The notes beneath the pieces were generated by a model, which did no database searches, was not told where the DNA came from, and worked only from the letters and a program-made list of their open reading frames with translations. The position numbers were made by a program, and so were the translations under genes. A DNA stretch of 6,001 bases from Campylobacteraceae bacterium (GTDB taxonomy: Bacteria > Campylobacterota > Campylobacteria > Campylobacterales > Sulfurovaceae), in contig JALVWV010000312.1 of assembly GCA_027023145.1 (NCBI GenBank), forward strand, positions 1 through 6,001. The letters run 5' to 3'. Below are positions 5,784 to 6,001 of this stretch, one piece after another. Numbering within the stretch: position 1 is the first letter of the stretch; every line of letters begins with the position of its first letter.

Positions 5784-5963
5784 TTAATTGAGGATGGCAA
5801 GATCATTGATAGAGAGTTTTCTATCCGAAGTTTTTCTAAGCTTGGCAGCTCGTTTGGCGTCAAATTCTTTGACTTTTTTTAAGCTTTCTTTGGAAAAAGC
5901 ATCAACGACAAATTTTTCATTTTCTGGTTTGAGCACCATTGTTTCTAAAAATGCTTTTGTCAT
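5784..5963 (-). CDS. Small 59-aa protein paired with GNAT gene, possible antitoxin
   Basis: An ATG at 5961-5963 opens a 59-codon frame ending in TAA at 5784-5786. The product starts MTKAFLETMV and ends KLSINDLAILN. Its middle (about 21-47) is a charged, lysine-rich, probably helical stretch containing ESLKKVKEFDAKRAAK. An in-frame stop lies upstream, so it cannot be longer. AAAGGA lies upstream at 5975-5980, with the AGGA core 11 bases from the ATG: adequate but long. I do not recognise the family. It is not an obvious DUF1778-type ribbon-helix-helix antitoxin, although size, position and 3-base spacing before a GNAT gene are those of an antitoxin. The opposite-strand frame at 5788-5988 is its shadow. 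A candidate -10 box TAAAAT at 5993-5998 (minus) lies at the window edge; its -35 region is outside. Confidence 0.65.
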   Translation of the reverse strand: MTKAFLETMVLKPENEKFVVDAFSKESLKKVKEFDAKRAAKLRKTSDRKLSINDLAILN

Positions 5964-6001
5964 CTCAGACTCTTTCCTTTATTTTTAACCCCATTTTACA
6001 C

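Noticed and set aside
1..6001. CRISPR array, tRNA, rRNA, insertion sequence or riboswitch
   Set aside because: I saw no regularly spaced direct repeats, no tRNA-like cloverleaf, no transposase motif and no long untranslated leader that could host a riboswitch.

Overview
The window is a compact piece of bacterial chromosome. It most resembles a Campylobacterota (epsilonproteobacterial) genome of the Sulfuricurvum/Sulfurimonas type. This is an inference from gene style: an AcpS with a YWAAKEA core, a short TolC-like protein, overlapping genes and frequent TTG starts. No rRNA or other decisive marker is present.

Bases 1-2637 (plus strand) hold three tightly packed genes: the 3' part of an acetylornithine aminotransferase (argD), a TolC-family outer-membrane protein whose start overlaps argD by 26 bases, and a MidA/NDUFAF7-type SAM-dependent methyltransferase whose TTG start overlaps the previous stop by 4 bases. 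They read as one transcription unit.

Bases 2641-5053 (minus strand) hold a second convergent unit. In transcription order it contains radA (DNA repair ATPase), a 53-residue orphan homologue of the C-terminal arm of CcdA antitoxin, acpS (holo-ACP synthase) and a small lipoprotein. The two units meet 3 bases apart in a perfect inverted repeat that contains both stop codons. radA has a -10 box and an RBS. acpS has near-consensus -35/-10 boxes so close to its ATG that its own transcript should be leaderless or nearly so, and the -35 box includes the stop codon of the CcdA-like gene.

Bases 5054-5207 are intergenic, with the radA promoter and two adjacent hairpins that look like a REP-type element. 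Bases 5208-5963 (minus strand) hold a visibly AT-richer two-gene cassette: a 59-residue protein I do not recognise, followed 3 bases later by a GNAT-family acetyltransferase. Its layout suggests a toxin-antitoxin-like accessory module inserted beside housekeeping genes.

The core genes are ordinary. The parts worth a second look are the solitary CcdA arm, the acpS promoter arrangement, the small-ORF/GNAT cassette and the double hairpin.
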